The notes beneath the pieces are model-generated. The model had not been told where the DNA came from. It ran no database searches and worked only from the letters and a program-made list of their open reading frames with translations. DNA of 64,000 nucleotides from Cytophagaceae bacterium (GTDB lineage Bacteria; Bacteroidota; Bacteroidia; Cytophagales; Spirosomataceae), in contig CANFVE010000008.1 in the NCBI GenBank assembly GCA_947450365.1, positions 1-64,000 on the forward strand, written 5' to 3'. Positions 1-7,704 of this stretch are shown one piece after another. Position 1 is the stretch's first letter. Every line of letters starts with the position of its first letter. Position numbers and translations under genes: made by a program.

Positions 1-401
1 CGTAAGGAATTTAATTGGGCTATCGGACGCGCACCCATCGTAAAAATATCGCGGTTGATTCCTCCCACACCCGTGGCGGCTCCTTGATAAGGCTCTAAGG
101 CTGAGGGGTGATTATGGGATTCAATCTTAAACGCACAGCCTAAACCATCCCCTAGATCCACTAAACCTGCATTTTCTTCTCCGGCTTTCGCAAGCATGCG
201 AGGCGAATCTTTGGGCAAGGTTTTTAACCAAACAATCGAATTTTTATAGGAACAATGTTCCGACCACATGACAGAAAAAATCGACAACTCGGTGAAATTA
301 GGCTTGCGACCTAATATTTCCTGAATGCGATCGTATTCTTCGGGCAATAATCCTAATTTTTGGGCAGTGTCAAGGGTGGGTAAACTTTCGATAGATTCCA
401 C
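1..401 (-). CDS. purL: Phosphoribosylformylglycinamidine synthase, small-type PurL, N-terminal part (cut by window start)
   Basis: Catalyses the ATP- and glutamine-dependent conversion of FGAR to FGAM in cytosolic purine synthesis. The minus strand reads from a GTG at 401 and stays open to base 1, so only about 133 N-terminal residues are present. They contain the PurL motif [14 protein letters not shown], followed by [19 protein letters not shown], the AIRS-like ATP-binding region. The start of the protein ([22 protein letters not shown]) lacks the long N-terminal extension of the large single-chain enzyme, so this is the small form that works with PurQ and PurS. GTG at 401 is the only reasonable start because an AT-rich leader and a strong promoter lie just upstream. 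The family is certain; the rest of the gene is outside the window. Confidence 0.93.
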   Translation of the reverse strand, partial: MESIESLPTLDTAQKLGLLPEEYDRIQEILGRKPNFTELSIFSVMWSEHCSYKNSIVWLKTLPKDSPRMLAKAGEENAGLVDLGDGLGCAFKIESHNHPSALEPYQGAATGVGGINRDIFTMGARPIAQLNSL

Positions 402-449
402 AATAAAAATTTAATTTGAAAAAAAATTGCGTGCGCTTTTATTAAGCCA

Positions 450-481
450 CAAAGGTAATAATTTCCGCGGTGCGACCCAAA
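450..481 (-). promoter_or_regulatory. Bacteroidota-type promoter of purL
   Basis: On the minus strand there is TTTG (478-481), a 20-base spacer, and TACCTTTG (450-457). This fits the known Bacteroidota -33/-7 consensus (TTTG and TAnnTTTG). Transcription would start near base 444, about 43 bases before the GTG of purL. The promoter separates purL from the upstream molybdenum hydroxylase genes, so purL probably has its own transcript. Confidence 0.7.
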
Positions 482-503
482 ATCAAGGCACAAATATGTA
501 CAA

Positions 504-1109
504 CTACTCAGCAGTATTTTGCGTTTCCACCACACGCCAATAGGCCTTATCATCGGGCGTATCCAAATCTTTATATTGAACATTAAAATGACAATATAAA
601 ACGTCTTTGGCCTGTTTATGCCAAATTTCTCCTAAGCCTTTCTCCCCTTTCCAATCAAAAAATTGGGATTGAAAAGCTTGCGGAATCACCACAGGTGGGG
701 ACATTTGACCGCCAAAATCAGATACGATAAAAAGCTTGGGATGTAATTGTTTGGCATTTTGCAAGGCAGTCAAGTGGGAAGACTCGATGAACGGCAAATC
801 ACAGAGCAATACCATGATATCCTCTTGCTTATCTGCCAACATTCGCAGACCTTCTGCCAACGTCGATCCCATGCCTTCAGACCAATGTTCGCTGATGGCA
901 AAATGAACTTTGGTGTTTGTGCGTTGGAGTCGGCGTAAAATTTCGCTGGATTTTTCGGTTTCTGCACCGATTAGGACGAGGATTTCGGTACAGACGGAAA
1001 GGGCTTGTTGGCACGTACGCTCCAACAAACTCTTTCCCTGATACTGAATCAAAATCTTGGGTTCTCCTAACCTAGAGGAACGACCCGCCGCTAAAATCAA
1101 TCCGATCAT
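504..1109 (-). CDS. MobA/MocA-like nucleotidyltransferase (molybdenum cofactor cytidylyl/guanylyltransferase type)
   Basis: A 201-residue protein of the NTP-transferase-3 fold. The N-terminus carries the nucleotide-binding signature LAAGRSSRLGEPK, and VLLCDLPFI at about residue 100 is the metal-binding Asp strand seen in MobA, MocA and IspD-like enzymes. Members of this family next to molybdenum hydroxylases transfer CMP or GMP to molybdopterin. Here the ATG overlaps the TGA of the molybdopterin subunit gene (ATGA, 1106-1109), so the two are translationally coupled. Maturation of that enzyme's cofactor is therefore the likely job. Which nucleotide is used cannot be read from the sequence. Confidence 0.8.
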   Translation of the reverse strand: MIGLILAAGRSSRLGEPKILIQYQGKSLLERTCQQALSVCTEILVLIGAETEKSSEILRRLQRTNTKVHFAISEHWSEGMGSTLAEGLRMLADKQEDIMVLLCDLPFIESSHLTALQNAKQLHPKLFIVSDFGGQMSPPVVIPQAFQSQFFDWKGEKGLGEIWHKQAKDVLYCHFNVQYKDLDTPDDKAYWRVVETQNTAE

Positions 1110-3307
1110 CCGATTTGTTCAATATCAAAAGGCAAGGTACGTATGCGTTTTCCGGTCAAATTATATATCGCATTACACAAAGCCGGCGCCACGGGAGGCA
1201 ATCCCGGTTCACCCACGCCACCCGGCACCTCCGTGCTTTCCATCACATGAACAGTCATCTTTGGAATTTCCCCCTGCCGCAATACGGCATAATCATGGAA
1301 ATTCGAATTCTGTACTTGACCCTTGACGACTCGAATTTCATTTTTAATGGTAGCCGTCAAGCCAAACACAATATTACTTTGTACTTGCGCGATGATATTG
1401 GCCGGATTCACCGGCGTCCCGCAATCTATGACCGAGAATACCTCTTTAATCCGAACACCCTTTCCATTTTTTTCTACCTCAAATGCGTGCGCTGCGATAC
1501 TTGAAAATGAACGAGCAATCGCGATTCCGATCCCAAGTCCTTTGGCTCTTTTCGTCCGATAATTCGAGATTTGAGCTAATTTTTCTAATACCGCTACAAA
1601 ACGAGGCGATTTCTCCAATAAACTCAAACGCACATCCAAAGGATCTTTTTTGGCCGCATGCGCTAATTCATCCACAAAACTTTCATGCCCAAATAAATTC
1701 GTGGATGCATACACAGAACGCCACCACAACATCGGCAGATTCGGCGCGACATACTCAAACGAATTTCTCCTTGCTGGAAACGCATAGGGACTATCTTCTA
1801 AATTAATGCCTTCACCGGCCCAAGGGTCACTTTTTCCGGTCATATCGAATTTGAAGACCGAGGTCATGATCGATCCGCCCACTAATTTATGTTCAAATCC
1901 AAGTACATTTCCATGCTCATCTAAACCTCCTTTCATGGCTGAAATCATACCTGGTCGGTAGGGTCCTTGTTGCATATCTTCTTCTCGTGTCCAAATCAAT
2001 TTCACCGGCGCATTTACCTGCTTCGAAATATGTGCTGCTTCGAGCACAAAATCATAATAAGCCTTTCGACCAAAAGCACCACCTAAAAACGTCACATTAA
2101 TTTTTACGCGCTCCTTTTTAATGCCCAAATAATTCGCTAATTCCTCCACAAGTGCATCAGGACCTTGTACAGGTGCCCAAACTTCCACTTGGTCGTCCTG
2201 CACAAATACCGTGGCATTGACGGGTTCCATGGCCGCGTGCGACAAAAATGGCGTCTGATATTGTGCCTGAATGACTTTATCTGAAATCGCAAACGCCTTG
2301 CCTACCTCTCCTACTTTGGCGTCTTTGTATTCGGCACCTTCTTTTTTCGCGGCTTCATTGGCTCGCAAGAAAAACTCATCTGTGGACGTTGACTCAGCGC
2401 CTTCGCTTGACCAATTCACCTCGACCAATTTCTTTCCTTTGACCGCAGCCCAATACGATTCTGCTACAACTGCTACCGCATCTGATTTGGCTTTGGCTTT
2501 AAAAGCGTCCGTCGGGAACGGTCCATGATAAAAATTACGTTCTGTTTTAATAACAAAGCGAACGCCCTTCACGGCCATGGATTTTTCGGCCGAAAAGGAC
2601 TTCACCTTTCCATAAATGGTAGGCGAATGAACCAAACTAGCATATAACATCCCCGGAACCTGAACATCCATCCCAAAAACCGCTGTTCCATCAACTTTAG
2701 AAGGCACATCAGGCCGTGGAATGGATTTGCCGATTTGGGTAAATTCAGCATGAGATTTAAGACGAGGTTGAGTCGGAACCGGCAATTTAGCCGCTTCTTC
2801 CACCAATTCCCCATAGCCCAATTTCATCGAGCTTCCTTTTTTATACACAGCACCTTCTTTGGCATAACACTCCGTTACGGCCGCATTCCAACGTTTGGCA
2901 GCTGTTTGTATCAACATCTCCTTTACCGCAGCACCAGCCGTTCGCATCGGAATCCAACGCGTTTTTACGGAGGAAGAACCACCAGATAATTGAGATCCGA
3001 ATTTCCCAGAACCATCCGACATCTGAATATCCACTTGATCCAAGCGAACTTCTAATTCTTCGGCAATCAATAAAGGAAGGGCTTGAAAAGTACCCTGCCC
3101 CATGTCGGGACGAGCATTGAATAAAGTAACTTTTCCTAATTCGTTGATTAAGATATAAGGATTAATTTCAACGCCTAAGGCTGTCTTATTGACCAATTTA
3201 ACCAATTCATTAGAGGCCTTTCCTGAAAATCCAATGGCTAAAAAGGCCGTAGCTTGCGCAGATAATTTGATAAAATCCCGACGCGATGTTTCGTTTTTCG
3301 TTTTCAT
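1106..3307 (-). CDS. Molybdopterin-binding subunit of an isoquinoline 1-oxidoreductase-type aldehyde/xanthine dehydrogenase, Tat-exported
   Basis: A 733-residue molybdenum hydroxylase large subunit. ATG at 3307 is chosen because the next residues contain the twin-arginine motif SRRDFIK followed by a hydrophobic stretch, and because it sits just after the stop of the 2Fe-2S subunit gene; a longer reading frame upstream overlaps that gene. Visible landmarks are GQGTFQALPLLIAEEL and GGSSSVKTRW near the N-terminus, GGAFGRKAYYDF (cofactor binding) in the middle, and GGVGEPGLPPVAPAL near the C-terminus with the Glu expected to be catalytic. The order 2Fe-2S subunit, large subunit, with no FAD subunit, is that of the IorAB type, which passes electrons to a cytochrome or quinone. 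The substrate is unknown; N-heterocycles or aldehydes are the family's usual ones. Confidence 0.88.
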   Translation of the reverse strand: MKTKNETSRRDFIKLSAQATAFLAIGFSGKASNELVKLVNKTALGVEINPYILINELGKVTLFNARPDMGQGTFQALPLLIAEELEVRLDQVDIQMSDGSGKFGSQLSGGSSSVKTRWIPMRTAGAAVKEMLIQTAAKRWNAAVTECYAKEGAVYKKGSSMKLGYGELVEEAAKLPVPTQPRLKSHAEFTQIGKSIPRPDVPSKVDGTAVFGMDVQVPGMLYASLVHSPTIYGKVKSFSAEKSMAVKGVRFVIKTERNFYHGPFPTDAFKAKAKSDAVAVVAESYWAAVKGKKLVEVNWSSEGAESTSTDEFFLRANEAAKKEGAEYKDAKVGEVGKAFAISDKVIQAQYQTPFLSHAAMEPVNATVFVQDDQVEVWAPVQGPDALVEELANYLGIKKERVKINVTFLGGAFGRKAYYDFVLEAAHISKQVNAPVKLIWTREEDMQQGPYRPGMISAMKGGLDEHGNVLGFEHKLVGGSIMTSVFKFDMTGKSDPWAGEGINLEDSPYAFPARRNSFEYVAPNLPMLWWRSVYASTNLFGHESFVDELAHAAKKDPLDVRLSLLEKSPRFVAVLEKLAQISNYRTKRAKGLGIGIAIARSFSSIAAHAFEVEKNGKGVRIKEVFSVIDCGTPVNPANIIAQVQSNIVFGLTATIKNEIRVVKGQVQNSNFHDYAVLRQGEIPKMTVHVMESTEVPGGVGEPGLPPVAPALCNAIYNLTGKRIRTLPFDIEQIG

Positions 3308-3308
3308 G

Positions 3309-3785
3309 TTAGGCCTTTTTCGTAGATAAATGTTTCGCTGCGCTGTGAATGGCTTCGCGCATTTTTTGATAGGTACCGCAGCGACAAATATTTCCTGCCA
3401 ATGCCATATCGATATCCGCATCGCTTGGATTCGGGTTTGAGGCCAACAAGGCAGAAGCCGCTAACACTTGGCCGGATTGACAATACCCACATTGGGGAAC
3501 TTGGGCTTCGATCCACGCTTGTTGGACCGGATGCGTCACATCTGCCGAAAGCCCTTCGATCGTCACAATTTTATCCGTCGCTTTCAAAGTGGACACCGGC
3601 GTGGAGCACGAGCGAATGGGCTGACCGTTCAATAAAACCGTACATGCCCCACAGAGGCCCATGCCACAACCGAATTTTGTACCTTTATATCCGATTTCAT
3701 CTCGAATCACCCATAAAAGTGGGGTGTCACTATCTACATCGACCCGATGTTTTTTTGTATTGACTTGTAAGTTATAAACTGCCAT
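3309..3785 (-). CDS. 2Fe-2S subunit of the molybdenum hydroxylase (IorA type)
   Basis: A 158-residue electron-transfer subunit with two iron-sulfur clusters. The plant-ferredoxin-like N-terminal cluster uses C40, C45, C48 and C60 ([15 protein letters not shown] then SC). The C-terminal helical domain has C99-x2-C102 (CGYCQSGQ) and C134-x-C136 (CRCGTY). Length and spacing match CoxS/IorA proteins. It has no Tat signal of its own and would be carried across the membrane with the large subunit, whose gene starts two bases after this stop. The three genes down to 504 form one operon. Confidence 0.92.
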   Translation of the reverse strand: MAVYNLQVNTKKHRVDVDSDTPLLWVIRDEIGYKGTKFGCGMGLCGACTVLLNGQPIRSCSTPVSTLKATDKIVTIEGLSADVTHPVQQAWIEAQVPQCGYCQSGQVLAASALLASNPNPSDADIDMALAGNICRCGTYQKMREAIHSAAKHLSTKKA

Positions 3786-3847
3786 GTATGGATTTTTTTT
3801 ACGAAATTGAATTTACAGAAAAATTATAGTTAATCCATGTAGATCGC

Positions 3848-3855
3848 TATTTTTG
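3848..3855 (+). promoter_or_regulatory. -7 element TATTTTTG, four bases before an ATG
   Basis: The box matches TAnnTTTG exactly and ends only four bases before the ATG at 3860. Transcription would begin at or next to the start codon, giving a leaderless mRNA. No clear TTTG is seen at the -33 position. Confidence 0.5.
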
Positions 3856-3859
3856 TCAC

Positions 3860-5041
3860 ATGCTAAGTCCAGAGGAACAGGAATTCATTCAAGCTCATGC
3901 GGATCAGGATCCTCATCAAATCGCCTTGTCGGGTAAAAAATATCCCTCCTTTGACCTGAGTAAAATAGCCAGTCAGATTCAGGCTAGACAAAAATTAGCC
4001 TCCAAATTACCCCTTTGGGTTAGTTGTTCGTCCTTATTTTTTCCCCCAACTATTTCATTGGAACAAGCGTCCTCAGAAGCCAGCGCTGCCTTTAAGGCCA
4101 AGCTTGTTCATGGACATCTATTGGACGCCAGTGGAGGAATGGGCGTCGATTCTGCGGCCTTTGCTACAAAAGCAAATCACGTGGTGTATGTGGAAAGGCA
4201 AGAAGGCCTGTGCGAAATTACCACCTATAATCATGCGCAATTAGGGTTGACAAACATCCAACATGTCTGTGGCGATGGACTTTCCTTTCTCAAAAAAACT
4301 GAATCATCCTTTGATTTTATCTACCTCGATCCGGCCCGCAGAAATGCTAAAGGAGACAAGGTGCTATTATTCAAGGATTGTGAACCCAATGTGCTCGAAT
4401 TTTTGCCTTTTATTTCCGGTCAAACCCAACTCTTACTAAAAACTAGTCCTCTGTTAGATTTGGAAAGGGCTATTTTGGAATTACAAGGAGTCGATAAAAT
4501 TTGGGTGGTATGTATCAAAAACGAAGTAAAGGAATTATTATTTTTGAAATCGACAAAAGCCACGTTGAATCCTCACATCGAAGTCATCGAATTAAATCAA
4601 ACCACGAATCCCATATTTTCTGGCGACCTTCAATCCGAAAAAAATACGCCTATACAGACCGGCGAAATGCAAGAATATCTTTTTGAGGCCCATCCAGGAA
4701 TTTTAAAAGCAGGTTTCTTTAAATCGATTCAAGAATTGGGATTCCAGAAAATCTCAACCAATACACATTTATATTGTTCAGCGCATAGGATCGATCATGC
4801 ACCCGGCAAAATGTATCGGGTAATTGCTAAGGGGCCTTTTGATAGTAAATGGATTTTAGCACAAATACCAGGTAAACAAGCGAATATACACACTCGAAAT
4901 TTCCCCCTAAAGCCGGAAGAAATTCGTAAAAAGCTAAAATTGAAAGATGGGGGTTCCGTCGATCTATTTGCTTATCAAAATCATCTTCAAAAAATGGAAA
5001 TTGCGATTACGGAAAAATGTGACATTAGTCGTGATTTTTGA
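3860..5041 (+). CDS. THUMP-like-domain class I SAM-dependent methyltransferase
   Basis: A 393-residue cytosolic protein. The central part shows a Rossmann methyltransferase: LLDASGGMGVDSAAFA (SAM-binding motif I), VVYVERQEGLCEI (acidic end of strand 2), and FIYLDPARRN, the motif IV of RNA/DNA methyltransferases. The C-terminal 90 residues resemble the THUMP-like/ferredoxin-like domain that follows this fold in a widespread Bacteroidota family of about 390 residues. RNA methylation is the likely role, but neither the target nor the modified position can be read here. It is transcribed away from the molybdenum hydroxylase operon, and the next gene begins within 31 bases. Confidence 0.82.
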   Translation: MLSPEEQEFIQAHADQDPHQIALSGKKYPSFDLSKIASQIQARQKLASKLPLWVSCSSLFFPPTISLEQASSEASAAFKAKLVHGHLLDASGGMGVDSAAFATKANHVVYVERQEGLCEITTYNHAQLGLTNIQHVCGDGLSFLKKTESSFDFIYLDPARRNAKGDKVLLFKDCEPNVLEFLPFISGQTQLLLKTSPLLDLERAILELQGVDKIWVVCIKNEVKELLFLKSTKATLNPHIEVIELNQTTNPIFSGDLQSEKNTPIQTGEMQEYLFEAHPGILKAGFFKSIQELGFQKISTNTHLYCSAHRIDHAPGKMYRVIAKGPFDSKWILAQIPGKQANIHTRNFPLKPEEIRKKLKLKDGGSVDLFAYQNHLQKMEIAITEKCDISRDF

Positions 5042-5071
5042 TTAATTTTGAGGCTCATGAAATGTACGCCT

Positions 5072-5743
5072 ATGAAAAGCCTAATTTTCGGTTTGTTTTG
5101 TTTAATCACCAGCCTTAGTGCACATGCCCAAATATTCTCGGGCCTTGCGGAAATTGAAAAAGCCAAAAAAGAAGGATTTTATACGTATTTGCATAGCGAG
5201 GAAAAGTTTGCGAGTCCTGCTTGGAAGGAATATTTGAAAAAAGTGGGGAGTGTGGAAAATGGTCGAGCTGGGGCCATCATCGTATCACAAGCAAGGATTC
5301 CGTCCATTTCGAAAGACCCTGTCGCGCTTTTATCACTCATTTCAGAGGAAAAAAACAAGGTTAAACTTTTTATTTCCATCGCTACTGCGCCTGATACCTA
5401 CATTCAAACAGGCCACGAAAAATACCGGGAAGCGACGGATTGGCTTGAAATTTTTCTTCAAAGCCTCAGCCTAGAAGAAAATGTGCGAAGCGAAGAGGCG
5501 AAATTAAATGAATTAAAGAATTCGAAAATTAAATTCCAACGATTAGCCGAACGCCACATCCGGGAATTAGATTCGAACAAAAGACAAACTGATTTGTTAG
5601 TGAAGAAGTTGGAAGAAACGAAACTCGAAAAAGAGAAAATTTTAGCCAATCAAGAACAGACAAAATTAGATCAAAAAGCCACAGACGAGGCTATCATCGA
5701 GCAAATGAAAAAAGTCGAAACCGCTAAACAAAAAATCAAGTAA
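5072..5743 (+). CDS. Exported protein with long C-terminal coiled coil, function unknown
   Basis: A 223-residue protein that I do not recognise. ATG at 5072 gives a clean signal peptide (MKSLIFGLFCLITSLSAHAQ). An in-frame ATG at 5057 would add five residues in front. The mature N-terminal half is mixed alpha/beta (IFSGLAEIEKAKKEGFYTYL). From about residue 130 to the end the sequence is charged and heptad-like (EEAKLNELKNSKIKFQ and onward, ending KKVETAKQKIK), consistent with a coiled coil. Its stop overlaps the next ATG (TAATG), so it is coupled to the two small genes that follow. A role in the envelope is inferred only from the signal peptide. Confidence 0.7.
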   Translation: MKSLIFGLFCLITSLSAHAQIFSGLAEIEKAKKEGFYTYLHSEEKFASPAWKEYLKKVGSVENGRAGAIIVSQARIPSISKDPVALLSLISEEKNKVKLFISIATAPDTYIQTGHEKYREATDWLEIFLQSLSLEENVRSEEAKLNELKNSKIKFQRLAERHIRELDSNKRQTDLLVKKLEETKLEKEKILANQEQTKLDQKATDEAIIEQMKKVETAKQKIK

Positions 5744-6033
5744 TGAAATCAAAAGTCCTTGTTTTTGCGCTATTATCATTTTTGTTTTTAAGTAGCTTTG
5801 GCTTAATTGAATATTCGGTATTTAGGCCTAAATTTAGCGTTTCTCAGCAGGATTCACTCCAGCGGGTCCGCAAGCAAAACATCACGTTCTCAAACAAGCA
5901 GCTTAGTACCGAAAATACCCCTTCCGAAGAGCGCAAAGACCAAAAAGACAATTCCATCGAATGGTCAAAATACATTTTAATGGGCTTGAAAGCTATTTTT
6001 GGCGGCCTCATTAAATTAATTAGCGCCCTTTAA
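5743..6033 (+). CDS. Small membrane-anchored protein, function unknown
   Basis: A 96-residue protein that I do not recognise. It has an N-terminal hydrophobic segment (VLVFALLSFLFLSSFGLIEY), a polar middle rich in Ser, Gln and Glu, and a C-terminal hydrophobic or amphipathic segment (YILMGLKAIFGGLIKLISAL). It could be a two-pass inner-membrane protein or an exported protein with a membrane-active tail. Both ends overlap neighbours by one base (TAATG), which supports its being translated. Confidence 0.65.
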   Translation: MKSKVLVFALLSFLFLSSFGLIEYSVFRPKFSVSQQDSLQRVRKQNITFSNKQLSTENTPSEERKDQKDNSIEWSKYILMGLKAIFGGLIKLISAL

Positions 6034-6494
6034 TGGCACAATTCAAGATCCAAACCCCGATTTCGGCAAGCATGCAGGAGGTTTGGGCAAAATTTGACAA
6101 AGCTCTTCTACTTAAAATTTCACCTCCTTTTCCAAAGGTGAATATTCGTCGGTTCGATGGATGTCTGCAAGGCGATGAGGTTGAATTAGAAATCCATGTA
6201 TTTGGCTTGAAAATTCTTTGGACCTCGCACATCACGGAATCCTCAGAAACAGCTGATAAGATTTATTTCATTGATGAAGGTCGGATTGTTCCCTTTGGCA
6301 TCCATACCTGGAAACATGTGCATTCAATCATTTCCACCGGGAAGGACACGTGCATTGTGGAGGATTTTGTGACATATCAAACTAAATTTACTATTTTAGA
6401 TTACCTTTTGTTCCTGATGTTGTGGGGAATGATGCTATATCGAAAACCTTTTTATCAAAAATATTTAACACATGAAACTAAGTCTGACCAATAA
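6033..6494 (+). CDS. SRPBCC-like (START/Bet v 1 fold) small protein
   Basis: A 153-residue protein. The pattern IQTPISASMQEVWAKFDKALL, then FDGCLQGDEVELEI, then DKIYFIDEGRIVPFGIHTWKHVHSI and IVEDFVTYQT is that of the SRPBCC ligand-binding fold, as in CoxG/AHSA1-like and polyketide cyclase proteins. It ends with a hydrophobic segment near residues 125-140 (LDYLLFLMLWGMMLY), which could lie on the membrane. The ligand is unknown. The last 23 bases overlap the start of the symporter gene, so the two are probably translated together. Confidence 0.65.
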   Translation: MAQFKIQTPISASMQEVWAKFDKALLLKISPPFPKVNIRRFDGCLQGDEVELEIHVFGLKILWTSHITESSETADKIYFIDEGRIVPFGIHTWKHVHSIISTGKDTCIVEDFVTYQTKFTILDYLLFLMLWGMMLYRKPFYQKYLTHETKSDQ

Positions 6495-7704
6495 AATAAT
6501 CATCGGATTCATCCTGGGCCTCGTGTTGGGAGAGATTTTTTTCTTGAATTTCACGCCGGAGGTAAGTCATGACTTGGCTACAAAAGTTCAGGTCGTTTCG
6601 AAAATCTTTTTACGCCTAATTAAAATGATTGTGGGGCCCCTCGTATTTTGTACGTTGGTGGTAGGCATTGCCAAATTGGGGGATTTTAAAGCGGTTGGGC
6701 GCATCGGCATCAAGACGATCGGTTATTTTTATTTTGCGACGATTTTATCCTTAGTGACGGGTTTAGTGGTGGTTAATTTGACAAAACCGGGTAGTTTACA
6801 AAGTTGGCCTAAACCTGCCGCTGGCACCGAAACGGGCATTGATGCCTCCAAAACCAAATCGTTGGAAGATTTCATTTTACATATTTTTCCAGACAGTTTT
6901 TTCAAAGCGCTCGCAGAAAATGAAATCCTTCAAATTGTCATCTTCTCCCTGTTTTTCGGGGTGGCCTTGGGTTCTATTGGCGAAACAGGCAAAAAGCTAA
7001 TTCACGTCATTGAAAACCTAGCCGAGGTCGTATTCAAAATGGTGAATTACGTCATGGAAGTGGCACCCTATGCTGTTTTTGCGGCGATGACTACTGTGGT
7101 CGCGAATAAAGGCTTGAGTATTTTAATTAGTTATGGTTATTTAATGATTTGCTTCTTAGGGGGCTTATTATTCTTTACGGTCGTGGTTTTATGGGTCATT
7201 TGTATTTTCAATGGCATTCCGTATTGGAAATTATTGAGAGAATTGAAAGAGGCTTTATTGATTTCATTTTCAACGGCTAGTTCGGAAGCATCATTTCCTC
7301 AAACGATTGCGGCATTGGAGAAATTTGGATGTAGTCGGCGCATCGTCGGCTTCGTATTACCCCTCGGCTACAGCTTTAATTTAGATGGATCTATGTTGTA
7401 CATGACCTTCGCAACCGGTTTTATCGCGCAGGCCTATGGGGTCCAATTAAGCCTAGAACAACAAATCACCATGCTCCTTACGCTAATGATAACCTCCAAA
7501 GGAATCGCAGGGGTGCCACGGGCATCTCTTGTAATCATCGCTGGAACTTTGACTATGTTTAATTTGCCTGCGGAAGGAATTGCGTTATTATTAGGTGTCG
7601 ATCCCTTTTTGGATATGGGTAGAACGGTGACTTCGGTGGCTGGAAATGGCGTGGCAACTTGCGTCGTTTCGAAATGGGAGGGTGAATTTAATCCCCCGGC
7701 TTAG
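6472..7704 (+). CDS. Dicarboxylate/amino acid:cation symporter (DAACS family)
   Basis: A 410-residue inner-membrane transporter of the glutamate/dicarboxylate symporter fold. Diagnostic stretches are FLRLIKMIVGPLVFCTLVVGIA (helix 2), the serine-rich re-entrant loop SFSTASSEASFPQ (HP1), GYSFNLDGSMLYM (helix 7, with the cation-binding Asn-x-Asp) and MITSKGIAGVPRAS (HP2). Length is normal. It imports glutamate, aspartate or C4-dicarboxylates with Na+ or H+; the exact substrate is not decided by sequence. A second member of the family lies at 39443-40702. The 3' end overlaps the convergent permease gene by 17 bases. Confidence 0.92.
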   Translation: MKLSLTNKIIIGFILGLVLGEIFFLNFTPEVSHDLATKVQVVSKIFLRLIKMIVGPLVFCTLVVGIAKLGDFKAVGRIGIKTIGYFYFATILSLVTGLVVVNLTKPGSLQSWPKPAAGTETGIDASKTKSLEDFILHIFPDSFFKALAENEILQIVIFSLFFGVALGSIGETGKKLIHVIENLAEVVFKMVNYVMEVAPYAVFAAMTTVVANKGLSILISYGYLMICFLGGLLFFTVVVLWVICIFNGIPYWKLLRELKEALLISFSTASSEASFPQTIAALEKFGCSRRIVGFVLPLGYSFNLDGSMLYMTFATGFIAQAYGVQLSLEQQITMLLTLMITSKGIAGVPRASLVIIAGTLTMFNLPAEGIALLLGVDPFLDMGRTVTSVAGNGVATCVVSKWEGEFNPPA

